Below, one piece after another: positions 20,948-30,815 of a DNA stretch of 64,000 nt. Each line of letters begins with the position of its first letter. Position 1 is the stretch's first letter. This DNA comes from Pseudomonas syringae (GTDB lineage Bacteria; Pseudomonadota; Gammaproteobacteria; Pseudomonadales; Pseudomonadaceae). A program made the position numbers and the translations under genes. The stretch spans positions 1 to 64,000 of the forward strand of contig NZ_JPQU01000019.1 in assembly GCF_000737245.1 (NCBI RefSeq), read 5' to 3'. Under the pieces are notes generated by a model that was not told where the DNA came from, made no database searches, and saw nothing but the letters and a program-made list of their open reading frames with translations.

Positions 20948-22108
20948 TCAGTTGAACAGGCCGTAGAAGAACAGGCGAATGCTATCCCACACGCGGCGCA
21001 AGAAGCCACCTTCCTCGACAGCGTCCAGCGCCACGAGGTTGGAAGTGCGCACGACCTTGTCGTCCATTTTCACTTCAACCTTACCGATCACGTCGCCTTT
21101 AGCAATAGGTGCAACCAGCTGCGGATTCATGGTCATGCTGGCGGTGAGTTTCTTCATCTCACCCTTCGGCATGGTCATGCTCAGGTCTTCAGCCAGGCCA
21201 GCCTTGACCTGACGGTCAGCGCCTTTCCAGACTGGAGCTTGAGCCAGCTCGGTGCCTTTCTGATAGAAGTTCTGGGTTTCGAAGAAACGGAAACCGTAGG
21301 TCAGCAATTTCTGGGTTTCAGCAGCACGGGCCTGCTCGCTGTTGGTACCGAAGACCACGGCGATCAAGCGCATGCCGTCGCGTACAGCAGAAGAAACCAT
21401 GCAGAAGCCGGCCTCCTCGGTGTGACCGGTTTTCAGGCCATCGACGGTCTTGTCGCGCCACAGCAACAGGTTGCGGTTAGGCTGCTTGATGTTGTTCCAG
21501 AAGAACTCTTTCTGCGAGTAGATCGCGTAGTGAGCCGGATCTTCGTGGATGATCGCGCGCGCCAGGATCGCCATGTCGTGAGCCGACGAATAGTGCTCAG
21601 GGTTTGGCAGACCGGTCGGGTTCATGAAGTGGCTGTTGGTCATGCCCAGATCGGCGGCAGTCTTGTTCATCATGTCTGCGAAAGCATCTTCGCTACCGGC
21701 GATGTGCTCGGAAAGCGCAACGCTGGCGTCGTTACCCGACTGAATGATGATGCCGTGCAGCAAGTCGCTGACGGTCACCTGGCTGCCGACCTTGATGAAC
21801 ATCCGCGAGCCGCCCGTGCGCCAGGCGTTTTCGCTGACAGTTACCGGGTCGTTTTCGCCGATCTGGCCACGACGGATTTCCAGAGTGGCGATGTAGGCGG
21901 TCATCAGTTTGGTCAGGCTTGCAGGCGCAAGGCGCTGGTCGCCGTTGTTCTCGACCAGGACGTTACCGCTGCTGGCGTCCATCAGCACGTAGGCCTTGGC
22001 GGCCAGTTGCGGTGCGGAAGGTGTCATCTGCTCGGCCGCCCAGGCAGCCGGAGTGATGATCAGCGGTACAAGCAGGCACAAGCGTTTTGCAAAGGTGGTG
22101 ATGTTCAT
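20948..22108 (-). CDS. dacA: D-alanyl-D-alanine carboxypeptidase (PBP5/6 type)
   Basis: 386 residues. This low-molecular-mass penicillin-binding protein removes the last D-Ala of peptidoglycan stem peptides in the periplasm. A Sec signal peptide ends near AWA at residues 22-24. The active-site motifs are SLTK (PASLTKLMTAY), SGN (IQSGNDASVAL) and KTG (DGLKTGHTEEAG). A C-terminal PBP5-type beta domain is followed by an amphipathic tail (RRVWDSIRLFFYGLFN) that anchors the protein to the inner membrane. The ATG at 22108, before a hydrophobic signal, is preferred to an upstream in-frame start. Confidence 0.96.
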   Translation of the reverse strand: MNITTFAKRLCLLVPLIITPAAWAAEQMTPSAPQLAAKAYVLMDASSGNVLVENNGDQRLAPASLTKLMTAYIATLEIRRGQIGENDPVTVSENAWRTGGSRMFIKVGSQVTVSDLLHGIIIQSGNDASVALSEHIAGSEDAFADMMNKTAADLGMTNSHFMNPTGLPNPEHYSSAHDMAILARAIIHEDPAHYAIYSQKEFFWNNIKQPNRNLLLWRDKTVDGLKTGHTEEAGFCMVSSAVRDGMRLIAVVFGTNSEQARAAETQKLLTYGFRFFETQNFYQKGTELAQAPVWKGADRQVKAGLAEDLSMTMPKGEMKKLTASMTMNPQLVAPIAKGDVIGKVEVKMDDKVVRTSNLVALDAVEEGGFLRRVWDSIRLFFYGLFN

Positions 22109-22361
22109 CCGTCTCTCGAAATTGCTAATGGGCAAACATGCCCTCACGGGCAAAGCTGAACGGGCCTGTGGTAGCGGTAGCGCTCCCAACGACCGGCGGT
22201 GCCAGGCTTGAGTCCTGACTCACGAGGCTGCCTGTTCGACAAACAACCCCATGGACAGTTGCCTGCACTTTGCTCTGATGGCAAATCCGCTGACAGACAA
22301 CCGTAAACCCTTCCGTCCCGGACGCATCCGGGTCGTGAGGGGCTTTGATTCTGTACTTCAA

Positions 22362-23375
22362 TCAATCAAGTGTAACGACGCTAGGCTGGCCAAGGTTGGC
22401 TGACCTTACGCTGTTTTGCATTTGCTGGGCTTCACCCTGCGTCCCGATCGGTCCCATGCGCACTCGATAGAGTGTCTGCTGGTTGCGAGCGATTGAGCTC
22501 ACGAACACCGGAGCCCGAACCATCCCGCTCAGTTTCGACCTCAGGAGTTCCGCAGCGTCCGGGTTGGCGAAGGCGCCCACCTGGAGATACAGCCCAGATG
22601 CTGGTGCGGAACCGTTTTTTTTTGCGTCAAACTGCATCGGTACCGAAGGGGCTGCATGCTGTTGGGGCGGCGGCGTGTATTGCTCAATGGTCCCGGCAGA
22701 CGCTACCAATGCAGGTGGCGTGGCTTGCGGCATGACCTGTGGCTGATTCGGCAGCAGTGGGGTCGGACGACCATTCTGCGCCAGCCACTCCTGAGGATCG
22801 ATACCTTCAACCTTGACCCGCGCGGTGCCGATTTCAGCGTAACCGAGCTTCTTCGCCGCTGCGTAGGACAGATCGATGATCCGGTCGGAGTAGAACGGCC
22901 CGCGATCATTGACCCGCAGGATTACCGTGCGGTTGTTGTCCAGGTTGGTCACGCGCACATAGCTGGGCAGCGGCAACGTTTTGTGCGCCGCGCTCATGCC
23001 ATAAAGGTCGTAAACCTCGCCATTGGCGGTGTTCTGCCCATGAAATTTGGTGCCATACCAGGACGCCGTGCCTGAAGCTACGTAGCGCTTGGAGTCGCTG
23101 AGCGGAAAATACGACTTGCCCAGCACCGTGTACGGGTTGGCTTTATAAGGACCGGTGTGGATGGTCGGCGTGGCATCCGGGATGCGCGAGATATCCACAT
23201 CCCACCATGGCGCTCCGTCCTTGTGGGCACGGTTGATATCCAGGCCAGGTGGCGAGGAGATGCCCGCAGTGCCTTTCTGCACGGGACGGCTCGGTGACGA
23301 ACAGCTGACCACCAGCAACGACAACGCCGCGCAGGCCATCAGCTTCAGAGAGGTGACGATCGGCAGTGCCCGCAT
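22362..23375 (-). CDS. rlpA: Septal ring lytic transglycosylase RlpA
   Basis: 337 residues. RlpA cleaves denuded glycan strands, which in P. aeruginosa is needed for efficient daughter-cell separation. A lipoprotein signal ends LLVVSC at cysteine 25. The double-psi beta-barrel domain (about residues 95-195) shows ASWYGTKFHGQ and RVNDRGPF with the catalytic Asp. A Pro/Gln-rich linker leads to a C-terminal SPOR domain (about 258-335) that binds denuded septal peptidoglycan. Its ATG overlaps the mltB stop (TAATG), so the two transglycosylases are coupled. Confidence 0.95.
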   Translation of the reverse strand: MRALPIVTSLKLMACAALSLLVVSCSSPSRPVQKGTAGISSPPGLDINRAHKDGAPWWDVDISRIPDATPTIHTGPYKANPYTVLGKSYFPLSDSKRYVASGTASWYGTKFHGQNTANGEVYDLYGMSAAHKTLPLPSYVRVTNLDNNRTVILRVNDRGPFYSDRIIDLSYAAAKKLGYAEIGTARVKVEGIDPQEWLAQNGRPTPLLPNQPQVMPQATPPALVASAGTIEQYTPPPQQHAAPSVPMQFDAKKNGSAPASGLYLQVGAFANPDAAELLRSKLSGMVRAPVFVSSIARNQQTLYRVRMGPIGTQGEAQQMQNSVRSANLGQPSVVTLD

Positions 23376-24382
23376 TATTTGGCACCCCGGGCTTGAACCA
23401 GACGTTCAGAGAGTTGATGCACAGTCATGGCATACATCACGCTGCGGTTATAACGAGTGATTGCATAAAAATTCTTCAAACCCATCCAGTATTCAGGGCC
23501 GTTCTCGCCTTCCAGCTTAAAGGCAGTGACCGGCAAGTCGTCGCGAAGCGCATCATGACTCGCCCACCCCAAGGCTCGCAACTCCCCAACGGTTTTTACT
23601 GGCTCGATTCCGGCTGTCAGCCCCTCATCGACACGGTCACCGCGCACACTGGCCAGACTCACCACCGGCTCGCCGGCAACCCAGCCATGACGCTGAAAGT
23701 AGCTCGCCACGCTGCCAATCGCATCATCAGGGTCATTCCAGATATTGATGTGGCCGTCACCGTCGAAATCCACCGCGTAAGCCCTGAAACTGCTCGGCAT
23801 GAACTGCGGCAAGCCCATGGCGCCGGCATATGAGCCTTTCAGCGTCAGTGGGTCGACTTGCTGCTCACGGGCCAACAACAAGAATTCACGCAACTCCTTG
23901 CGGAAGAAGTCGGCACGCGGCGGGTAGTCGAACCCAAGGGTCGAAAGCGCGTCGATCACCCGGTAGTTGCCCGTATTGCGACCGAAGAAGGTTTCCACGC
24001 CGATGATCGAGACAATCACCTGGGCTGGAACACCATATTCCTGCTCAGCTCGGGCCAGCGTTGCTTCATGCTGACGCCAGAAGTCCACACCTCGCGCAAT
24101 CCGCGCGTCGGTAATGAACATCGGACGATATTCTTTCCACTGCTTCACACGCTCGGCTGGCCGGGCAATGGCGTCCAGAATCGCTTGTTTGCGCTCCACT
24201 TCGCGGAACACGTCCATCAACTGTTCGCCCGCAAAGCCGTAATCGCGGGTCATCTGGCCGACGAACTCAGCAACCTGCGGCGAACCTTCGTAATCTCCGG
24301 CAAATGCTTCCTGCACAGACCCAAGAATGCCAACCAGGCCGACCATCGGAGCGTATCGAGCCCAGCTACGCACAACTTGCAT
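23375..24382 (-). CDS. mltB: Membrane-bound lytic murein transglycosylase B
   Basis: 335 residues from the ATG at 24382, which follows a good AAGGTGA ribosome-binding site. MltB cuts the MurNAc-GlcNAc bond with formation of 1,6-anhydroMurNAc. The signal sequence ends near AFA; no lipobox is visible, so the anchoring differs from E. coli MltB and resembles soluble SltB1 of Pseudomonas. The catalytic Glu lies in SIIGVETFFGRNTG and the MGLPQFMPSSF motif follows. It lies between rodA and rlpA within the elongasome cluster. An in-frame upstream start at 24418 would overlap rodA and has no better site. Confidence 0.93.
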   Translation of the reverse strand: MQVVRSWARYAPMVGLVGILGSVQEAFAGDYEGSPQVAEFVGQMTRDYGFAGEQLMDVFREVERKQAILDAIARPAERVKQWKEYRPMFITDARIARGVDFWRQHEATLARAEQEYGVPAQVIVSIIGVETFFGRNTGNYRVIDALSTLGFDYPPRADFFRKELREFLLLAREQQVDPLTLKGSYAGAMGLPQFMPSSFRAYAVDFDGDGHINIWNDPDDAIGSVASYFQRHGWVAGEPVVSLASVRGDRVDEGLTAGIEPVKTVGELRALGWASHDALRDDLPVTAFKLEGENGPEYWMGLKNFYAITRYNRSVMYAMTVHQLSERLVQARGAK

Positions 24383-24399
24383 TGAATTCTTCACCTTAA

Positions 24400-25551
24400 T
24401 CAAACCTGCGCGATCCATTTACGATGTGTATGAATCGACATCAAAACTCCAAACGCTGACAGCAGCGTCACCAGCGAAGTTCCTCCATAACTAATGAAGG
24501 GCAACGGGACGCCAACCACCGGCAGCAGGCCACTGACCATACCGATGTTGACGAAAACGTAAACAAAAAACGTCATCGTGAGTGCACCGGCGAGCAACTT
24601 GCCGAATAACGTCTGCGCCTGGGCGGTAATGACCAGGCCGCGACCGATGAGCAGCAAGTAGATCAGCAGCAAGGCGCAAATGCCCACCAGCCCGAACTCT
24701 TCCCCCATCACCGCGATGATGAAGTCGGTATGACTCTCCGGCAGGAAGTCCAGGTGCGACTGGGTACCCAGCAGCCAACCTTTGCCGAAGACACCACCAG
24801 AACCGATGGCGGCCTTGGACTGGATGATGTTCCAGCCGGTACCCAGAGGATCACTCTCAGGGTCAAGGAACGTCAGGATCCGCTGCTTCTGGTAGTCGTG
24901 CATGATGAAAAACCACATCGCGACGGCGACCGGCACTGCTGCGGCCAGCACACTGATGATCCAGCGCCAGCGAAGACCGGCCATGAACAGCACGAAGGTG
25001 CCGGACGCCAGAATCAGCAACGAGGTACCCAGATCAGGCTGGCGCACGATGAGGGCAAACGGAACGCCGATCAACGCCAGGCTCACCACTACGTGTTTCA
25101 GATGCGGCGGCAGCGTGCGCTTGGACAAGTACCAGGCGATGGTCGCCGGCATGATGATCTTGAGGAACTCAGAGGGTTGAAAGCGGATAACACCGGGAAT
25201 ATTGATCCACCGCGTGGCGCCCATGGCGTTGTGGCCCATGACATCTACCACTACCAGCAACAGCACGCCGGTCACGTACAGCACCGGCACCCAGCGAGCC
25301 ATGAATCTGGGCTCAAGCTGAGCAATGATGACCATTGCCACCAGACCGATGCCGAAGGAGCTGGCCTGCTTGATCAGCAAATCCCAGTTCTTGCCGCTGG
25401 CCGAATACAGTACGAACAGACTGCCCGCCGCTAACGTCAGAAGGAGGATCAGCAACGGCCCGTCGATATGAATGCGCTGCAAGAACGTGGCGCGCCGGCG
25501 CATCACGTCTTCGCTGGAAAGAATGCGGTCGAAATTACTCTTGACTGGCAC
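24400..25551 (-). CDS. rodA: Rod shape-determining peptidoglycan polymerase RodA
   Basis: 383 residues from a GTG start. RodA is the SEDS glycosyltransferase that polymerises glycan strands in the elongasome together with PBP2. About ten membrane helices are visible, with VLYSASG after the first helix and the family signature GMVSGLLPVVGVPLPFISYGG near the end. GGAGG nine bases before the GTG at 25551 supports this start and gives a 17-base overlap with mrdA; a shorter form from the ATG at 25503 (367 residues) is also possible. Confidence 0.95.
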   Translation of the reverse strand: MPVKSNFDRILSSEDVMRRRATFLQRIHIDGPLLILLLTLAAGSLFVLYSASGKNWDLLIKQASSFGIGLVAMVIIAQLEPRFMARWVPVLYVTGVLLLVVVDVMGHNAMGATRWINIPGVIRFQPSEFLKIIMPATIAWYLSKRTLPPHLKHVVVSLALIGVPFALIVRQPDLGTSLLILASGTFVLFMAGLRWRWIISVLAAAVPVAVAMWFFIMHDYQKQRILTFLDPESDPLGTGWNIIQSKAAIGSGGVFGKGWLLGTQSHLDFLPESHTDFIIAVMGEEFGLVGICALLLIYLLLIGRGLVITAQAQTLFGKLLAGALTMTFFVYVFVNIGMVSGLLPVVGVPLPFISYGGTSLVTLLSAFGVLMSIHTHRKWIAQV

Positions 25552-27436
25552 TGGCCGCAGCCTCCACGGCATGAACGCCGCCATATTCAGGTTTTAGAGT
25601 TCCGTCAGGGTTGAGCAGCCAGGCATCCATGATCTGGCGAACCACGGGGGCCGCGACCCCGGAGCCGGACTCGCCGTTTTCCACCATGACCGACACGACG
25701 ATTTTAGGGTCGTTGGCCGGGGCAAAGCCGACGAAAAGTGCGTGGTCGAGGTGTCGTTCCTGAACCTTGGAGCGATCATATTTTTCACCCTGCTTGATCG
25801 CCACGACCTGCGCCGTGCCGCTCTTACCGGCGATCAGGTACTGAGCGCCCACCGCAGCTTTGCGCGCCGTACCTCGTGCGCCATGCATAACCTGCTGCAT
25901 GCCGTGGTTGACCTTGTCCCAGTCCGAGGGGTTACGCAGGATGATGTTCGGCATCGGGTTCTCATCAACCGGCGGCTGGCCTTCGATGGTCTTGGCCAGA
26001 TGCGGGCGATTCCAGACCCCCTTGTTCGCCACCAGCGCCGTGGCTTGAGCCAACTGCAGCGGTGTTGCCTGCATGTAACCCTGGCCAATCCCGAGAATCA
26101 GCGTCTCGCCGGGGAACCACGCCTGACGCCGGGTCGCGCGTTTCCAGTCCCGGGACGGCATCAGGCCTGGAGACTCTTCGAACATGTCCAGCGAGACCTT
26201 CTGGCCGATACCGAATTTGTTCATGTAGCTCGAGAGCCGGTCAATGCCCAGCTTGTGGGCCAGATCGTAGAAGTAAGTGTCGTTGGAGCGCATGATCGCG
26301 GTATCCAGGTCCACCCAGCCGTCACCGGTTCGATTCCAGTTACGGTATTTGTGGTCGTAGTTGGGCAACTGATAAAAGCCGGGGTCGAACACTCGGCTCG
26401 ACGCATTCACCACACCGGCATCCAGCCCGGCGATGGCAACCGCAGGCTTGATGGTCGAACCGGGCGGATACAGGCCCCGCAGAATGCGGTTGAACAGCGG
26501 CCGGTCAATGGAATCGCGCAACTCGGCATAGGCCTTGAAGCTGATGCCGGTCACGAACAGGTTCGGGTCAAAGCTGGGCGCACTGACCATCGCCAGCACT
26601 TCGCCGTTGCGTGGGTCCATGGCTACTACTGCGCCACGACGGCCACCCAGTGCGGCTTCGGCGGCTTCCTGCAGTTTGATGTCCAGGCTAAGTACGATGT
26701 CCTTGCCGGGCACCGGGTCCGTGCGCTTGAGCACCCGCAAGACGCGCCCGCGAGCGTTGGTCTCGACTTCTTCGTAGCCGACCTGACCATGCAGATCGTC
26801 TTCGTAGAAACGCTCGATACCTGTCTTGCCAATATGATGGGTGCCGCTGTAATTAACCGGATCGAGGGTTTTCAGCTCTTTCTCGTTGATCCGCCCCATG
26901 TAACCCACGGAATGCGCAAAATGCGCGCCCTGAGGGTAATGCCGCACCAACTGCGCCACGACCTCGACACCCGGCAAGCGGAACTGATTGACCGCTACTC
27001 GAGCGATTTGCTCTTCGGTCAACTCAAACAGGATCGGCACCGGCTCGAAAGGACGGCGGCCCTGCTTCATGCGTTTCTCGAAGATGATCCGGTCGTCCGG
27101 GGTCAGTTCAAGCACTTCGACAATGGTGTCGAGCACCTGGGACCAGTCGCCCGAACGCTCGCGGGTCATGCTCAGGCTGAAACTGGGCCGGTTGTCAGCA
27201 ATCACCACGCCATTGCGATCAAAGATCAGGCCGCGGCTTGGCGGGATCGGCTGCACGTGGACGCGGTTGTTTTCCGACAGCGTCGAGTGGTAGTCGTACT
27301 GAATGACCTGCAGGAAATACAGCCTTGCGATGAGCACACAAACCAGCAACACAACGGCCACAGCCCCGACCACGACCCTGCCGCGCACCAGACGTGCGTC
27401 TTTCTCATGGTCTTTCAGGCGGATTGGCTGAGACAT
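25535..27436 (-). CDS. mrdA: Penicillin-binding protein 2
   Basis: 633 residues. PBP2 is the transpeptidase partner of RodA. One N-terminal membrane helix (about residues 19-41) is followed by a PBP dimerisation domain and the transpeptidase domain. Active-site motifs are STIK (PPGSTIKP), SND (MRSNDTYFYD) and KSG (IAGKSGTAQV). The rlmH start-proximal genes lie 13 bases upstream, so the operon rsfS-rlmH-mrdA-rodA-mltB-rlpA is likely a single transcript. Confidence 0.97.
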   Translation of the reverse strand: MSQPIRLKDHEKDARLVRGRVVVGAVAVVLLVCVLIARLYFLQVIQYDYHSTLSENNRVHVQPIPPSRGLIFDRNGVVIADNRPSFSLSMTRERSGDWSQVLDTIVEVLELTPDDRIIFEKRMKQGRRPFEPVPILFELTEEQIARVAVNQFRLPGVEVVAQLVRHYPQGAHFAHSVGYMGRINEKELKTLDPVNYSGTHHIGKTGIERFYEDDLHGQVGYEEVETNARGRVLRVLKRTDPVPGKDIVLSLDIKLQEAAEAALGGRRGAVVAMDPRNGEVLAMVSAPSFDPNLFVTGISFKAYAELRDSIDRPLFNRILRGLYPPGSTIKPAVAIAGLDAGVVNASSRVFDPGFYQLPNYDHKYRNWNRTGDGWVDLDTAIMRSNDTYFYDLAHKLGIDRLSSYMNKFGIGQKVSLDMFEESPGLMPSRDWKRATRRQAWFPGETLILGIGQGYMQATPLQLAQATALVANKGVWNRPHLAKTIEGQPPVDENPMPNIILRNPSDWDKVNHGMQQVMHGARGTARKAAVGAQYLIAGKSGTAQVVAIKQGEKYDRSKVQERHLDHALFVGFAPANDPKIVVSVMVENGESGSGVAAPVVRQIMDAWLLNPDGTLKPEYGGVHAVEAAASASQE

Positions 27437-27449
27437 TCAGGGCGCATTG

Positions 27450-27917
27450 CTATTTGTGATAAGGGTGCCCGGACAGAACCGTCCAGGCGCGATAAATCTG
27501 CTCACCGATGAGAATGCGCACCAATGGATGCGGCAAAGTCAGTGGCGAGAGCGACCAGCGCTGATCGGCGCGTGCGCAGACCTCAGGCGCCAGACCTTCC
27601 GGCCCGCCCACCATGAAATTCACCGTGCGCGAATCAAGACGCCAGCGCTCCAGTTCCACCGCCAACTGCTCGGTGCTCCAGGGTTTGCCATGCACTTCGA
27701 GGGTGACGATCCGCTCGCCCGGCTGCACTTTCGCCAGCATGGCCTCGCCTTCCTGACGGATAAAGCGTGCCACGTCGGCGTTCTTGCCACGGGTATTGAG
27801 CGGGATTTCCACCAGATCGAGCGCCAGTTCGGATGGCAGACGCTTGGCATACTCATGCCAGCCTTCTTCCACCCACTTGGGCATGCGCGAGCCGACCGCG
27901 ATCAGACGCAGACGCAC
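27450..27917 (-). CDS. rlmH: 23S rRNA (pseudouridine-1915-N3)-methyltransferase
   Basis: 155 residues from a GTG start, identical in length to E. coli RlmH. It is a SPOUT-class methyltransferase acting on pseudouridine 1915 in helix 69 of the assembled 70S ribosome. The start [15 protein letters not shown] and the SAM-binding knot segments [10 protein letters not shown] and [14 protein letters not shown] are typical. It follows rsfS by nine bases and precedes mrdA. Confidence 0.97.
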   Translation of the reverse strand: MRLRLIAVGSRMPKWVEEGWHEYAKRLPSELALDLVEIPLNTRGKNADVARFIRQEGEAMLAKVQPGERIVTLEVHGKPWSTEQLAVELERWRLDSRTVNFMVGGPEGLAPEVCARADQRWSLSPLTLPHPLVRILIGEQIYRAWTVLSGHPYHK

Positions 27918-27926
27918 AGCGACCTC

Positions 27927-28349
27927 TTACTGCTGGTCTTTGTTGAGCTTGAGGAAATGCTCATGAGTGTTTTCTGGGTTGTGGTGTTTGCCATCGCCCG
28001 AACGGCTCAGCTCAGCGCCCTTCCACAACCGCTCCAGGTCATAGAATTGACGAGCGGCTGCAGTCATCACGTGAACGATTACGTCACCCAGGTCCAACAG
28101 AACCCAGTCGCTGTCGCCCTTGCCTTCTTCGCTCAGGGATTTCAGGCCAGCAGCCTTGACCTTGTCACGAACACTGTCGACCAGTGCGTTCAACTGACGG
28201 TTGGACGTACCGGTGCAGATCAACATGTAATCGGCGATGCTGGTTTTGTCGCGCACGTCGATGGTCAGGATGTCGGTGCCTTTCACGTCTTCCAGGGCTG
28301 CGATCGCAACCTTGATGACTTCTTCGCTGCTCATTTTTTGCTTTGTCAT
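27927..28349 (-). CDS. rsfS: Ribosomal silencing factor RsfS
   Basis: 140 residues. RsfS binds ribosomal protein uL14 and blocks subunit joining during starvation. The nucleotidyltransferase-like core is visible (VKGTDILTIDVRDKTSIADYM, then WVLLDLGDVIVHVM). The ATG at 28349 has a purine-rich site before it; a second ATG at 28334 would remove only five residues. The C-terminal tail is Lys/His-rich. Confidence 0.96.
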   Translation of the reverse strand: MTKQKMSSEEVIKVAIAALEDVKGTDILTIDVRDKTSIADYMLICTGTSNRQLNALVDSVRDKVKAAGLKSLSEEGKGDSDWVLLDLGDVIVHVMTAAARQFYDLERLWKGAELSRSGDGKHHNPENTHEHFLKLNKDQQ

Positions 28350-28421
28350 ATAAAACTCTTCAACTCGTGTGTATGGGAACGTCCAAACGCTTATCTATCA
28401 AAGCAGTTCAGGGGCGCTCCC

Positions 28422-29132
28422 TCAGTTTCTCGGCGCATGGTACAGCCCGTGCGCATCGATATAGGCCAGTACTGCGTCTGGCACCAGAAAACGTACCGAC
28501 TTCCCGCTGGCCAGCAGTTGGCGGATCTGGGTGGCAGACACCGCTAACGGCGTCTGCCAGACGAATGTAATTTGTCCGCCCGGCCCTTTGAGGGCCTTCG
28601 GATCGCTGACCGCGCGTGCCGCCAGCAGATTGCGCATGGCATCCGGCGATTCACTGTCTGCGTCCGGGCGCTGCAACACCACGATATGGCAGTGTTCCAG
28701 CAACTCTTCCCATCGATGCCAGGTTGGAAGGCCACAAAAGGCGTCCCAACCCAGCAACAGGAATAACTGGTCCTCTGCAGCCAGTTCGGCGCGCATCGAT
28801 TCCAGCGTGTCAATTGTGTAAGACGGTTTGTCCCGCTTCAGCTCTCGGTCATCCACCGTCAAGGGCGCTACACCGACGACTGCGCATTCAACCATCGCCA
28901 GACGGTCCTCTGCGCTGACGCTCGGTGTATCGCGATGCGGTGGCCGAGCGCTGGGCGTCAGGCGCAACTCATCGAGTTCCAGCAGCGCCGCGACTTCCAG
29001 CGCGCCACGCAAGTGACCGATATGCACCGGATCAAATGTGCCGCCCAGAATGCCGATCCGCATTGGCGAGACCGCAGTGGCCTCGACTACAGCATCCGCA
29101 GGCGTTCCCGCGTGCTGTAAAGGTTCGCTCAA
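28422..29132 (-). CDS. nadD: Nicotinate-nucleotide adenylyltransferase
   Basis: 236 residues from a TTG start. NadD makes deamido-NAD from nicotinate mononucleotide and ATP. The nucleotidyltransferase motif [13 protein letters not shown] is near residue 30 and the ISATQIR-like motif reads [13 protein letters not shown]. The TTG at 29132 is preferred because AGGAG lies ten bases before it, inside the end of proA; the ATG at 29063 (MRIGILGG) has no ribosome-binding site. It begins one base after the proA stop. Confidence 0.95.
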   Translation of the reverse strand: MSEPLQHAGTPADAVVEATAVSPMRIGILGGTFDPVHIGHLRGALEVAALLELDELRLTPSARPPHRDTPSVSAEDRLAMVECAVVGVAPLTVDDRELKRDKPSYTIDTLESMRAELAAEDQLFLLLGWDAFCGLPTWHRWEELLEHCHIVVLQRPDADSESPDAMRNLLAARAVSDPKALKGPGGQITFVWQTPLAVSATQIRQLLASGKSVRFLVPDAVLAYIDAHGLYHAPRN

Positions 29133-29133
29133 G

Positions 29134-30405
29134 TCAGGCTGGCTCCTGTCCGCGCAACTGGCCGTCGCCGATCACGATGTACTTCTCGCAGGTCAGCCCT
29201 TCCAGACCGACCGGACCGCGGGCGTGCAGCTTATCAGTAGAAATGCCGATCTCCGCACCCAATCCGTATTCGAAGCCATCGGCGAAGCTGGTTGGCGCGT
29301 TGACCATCACCGAACTGGAGTCGACTTCAGCCATGAAACGGCGGATCTGCCCCTGATGATCGGAGACGATGGCGTCGCTGTGATGCGAGCCATAGTGGTT
29401 GATATGTTCGATTGCCTGATCCAGGCCGGTGACGATCCGAATGGACAGGATCGGCGCCAGATATTCAGTGTTCCAGTCTTCTTCAGTGGCCGGGATCGCC
29501 TCGATCAGATCGCGAGTACGCTCGCAACCACGCAGCTCGACGCCCTTTTCACGGAACTGGCCAGCCATCAACGGCAGGAAGTCTGCGGCGATGGTCTGAT
29601 CCACCAGCAGGGTTTCCATGGCGCCACAGATGCCATAACGATAAGTCTTGGCGTTGAAGGCAATGCGCTGGGCCTTAGGCAGGTCGGCGTGAGCACTGAC
29701 GTAGACGTGGCAGATACCGTCCAGATGCTTGATCACCGGCACGCGGGCATCACGACTGACGCGCTCGATCAGCCCCTTGCCGCCACGAGGCACGATCACG
29801 TCCACGTATTCAGGCATGGTGATCAGCGCGCCGACGGCGGCACGGTCAGTGGTTTCCACCACCTGCACCACAGCGGCGGGCAGATCGGCCTCGGCCAGAC
29901 CGCGCTGCACGCAGGCGGCGATGGCACGATTGGAATTGATTGCCTCAGAGCCACCACGCAGAATCGTCGCATTGCCGGACTTCAGACACAGACTGGCGGC
30001 ATCGATGGTCACGTTGGGACGCGACTCATAGATGATGCCCACCACGCCCAGCGGCACACGCATCTTGCCGACCTGAATACCTGACGGACGAAAGCTCATA
30101 TCGCGGATCGCGCCAATCGGGTCGGGCAGATTAGCCACCTGACGCAACCCGACGATCATGCTGTCGATACGTGCGGGGGTCAGGGCCAGCCGCTCAAGCA
30201 TGGCCGGCTCAAGGCCGTTGGCACGACCAGCGGCCAGGTCCATGTCATTGGCGGCGGACAACTCGGCACGAGCCTCATCCAGCGCGGCGGCAGTGGCGAG
30301 CAGTGCGCGGTTTTTCTGCGCAGTGCTGGCACGGCCGATCACGCGCGAAGCTTCGCGGGCGGCGCGACCCAGGCGGGTCATGTAGTCAAGAACGGACTCA
30401 GTCAT
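29134..30405 (-). CDS. proA: Gamma-glutamyl phosphate reductase
   Basis: 423 residues. ProA reduces gamma-glutamyl phosphate to glutamate semialdehyde with NADPH, the second step of proline synthesis. It has the aldehyde-dehydrogenase fold; the catalytic Cys lies in [15 protein letters not shown], and the motifs GGSEAINSN and VPRGGKGLI are conserved. It is the first gene of a long leftward run through nadD, rsfS, rlmH and the cell-shape genes. REPINs fill the region upstream. Confidence 0.97.
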   Translation of the reverse strand: MTESVLDYMTRLGRAAREASRVIGRASTAQKNRALLATAAALDEARAELSAANDMDLAAGRANGLEPAMLERLALTPARIDSMIVGLRQVANLPDPIGAIRDMSFRPSGIQVGKMRVPLGVVGIIYESRPNVTIDAASLCLKSGNATILRGGSEAINSNRAIAACVQRGLAEADLPAAVVQVVETTDRAAVGALITMPEYVDVIVPRGGKGLIERVSRDARVPVIKHLDGICHVYVSAHADLPKAQRIAFNAKTYRYGICGAMETLLVDQTIAADFLPLMAGQFREKGVELRGCERTRDLIEAIPATEEDWNTEYLAPILSIRIVTGLDQAIEHINHYGSHHSDAIVSDHQGQIRRFMAEVDSSSVMVNAPTSFADGFEYGLGAEIGISTDKLHARGPVGLEGLTCEKYIVIGDGQLRGQEPA

Positions 30406-30529
30406 GGTCTCAGAGGTCTTGGCAGAGAGGAAAGCGGCCGATTATAGCCGTCGGGCGACGCTAACGACAGCGGTGACAGGCGGATGGTCGATAACTGAGT
30501 GAAATAGGTGGATATGGACGTCCGCAATC

Positions 30530-30620
30530 CTGTAGGAGCGGTGCTTGCCCGCGATACAGGCGCTGAGGTGCATCGGGTAAACCGAGTCATCGTTCAATCG
30601 CGGGCAAGCGCGCTCCTACG
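30530..30620. repeat. REPIN with unlike arms
   Basis: The left arm is of subfamily A (GAGCGGTGCTTGCCCGCGAT) and the right arm is of subfamily C (ATCGCGGGCAAGCGCGCTCC). It is the first of two elements that occupy most of the 410-base gap between the divergent proA and glycosylase genes. Confidence 0.85.
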
Positions 30621-30638
30621 GATGGAATTCGACTCTGA

Positions 30639-30724
30639 GGGAGCGGTGCTTGCCCGCGATCGGGGTGCCACAGATATCAGGCCTATCGCATCCAGCCTTA
30701 TCGCGGGCAAGCACCGCTCCCACA
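30639..30724. repeat. REPIN, subfamily A
   Basis: Inverted arms with GAGCGGTGCTTGCCCGCGAT and its complement. It stands 18 bases after the previous REPIN. A possible -10 box TATGAT for the next gene lies at 30781-30786, outside the repeats. Confidence 0.87.
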
Positions 30725-30815
30725 GGAAATCATCTCCAAGCCCAAACATCACATTCAGCTCCAATTAAGCCCCGCATTGCTATGATCAGCGCCCCATCAC
30801 TCCAAATATCCCGTC

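Noticed and set aside
25742..27511. Forward frame opposite mrdA (589 codons)
   Set aside because: mrdA has all PBP motifs in the other strand; the forward frame gives His/Arg-rich nonsense.
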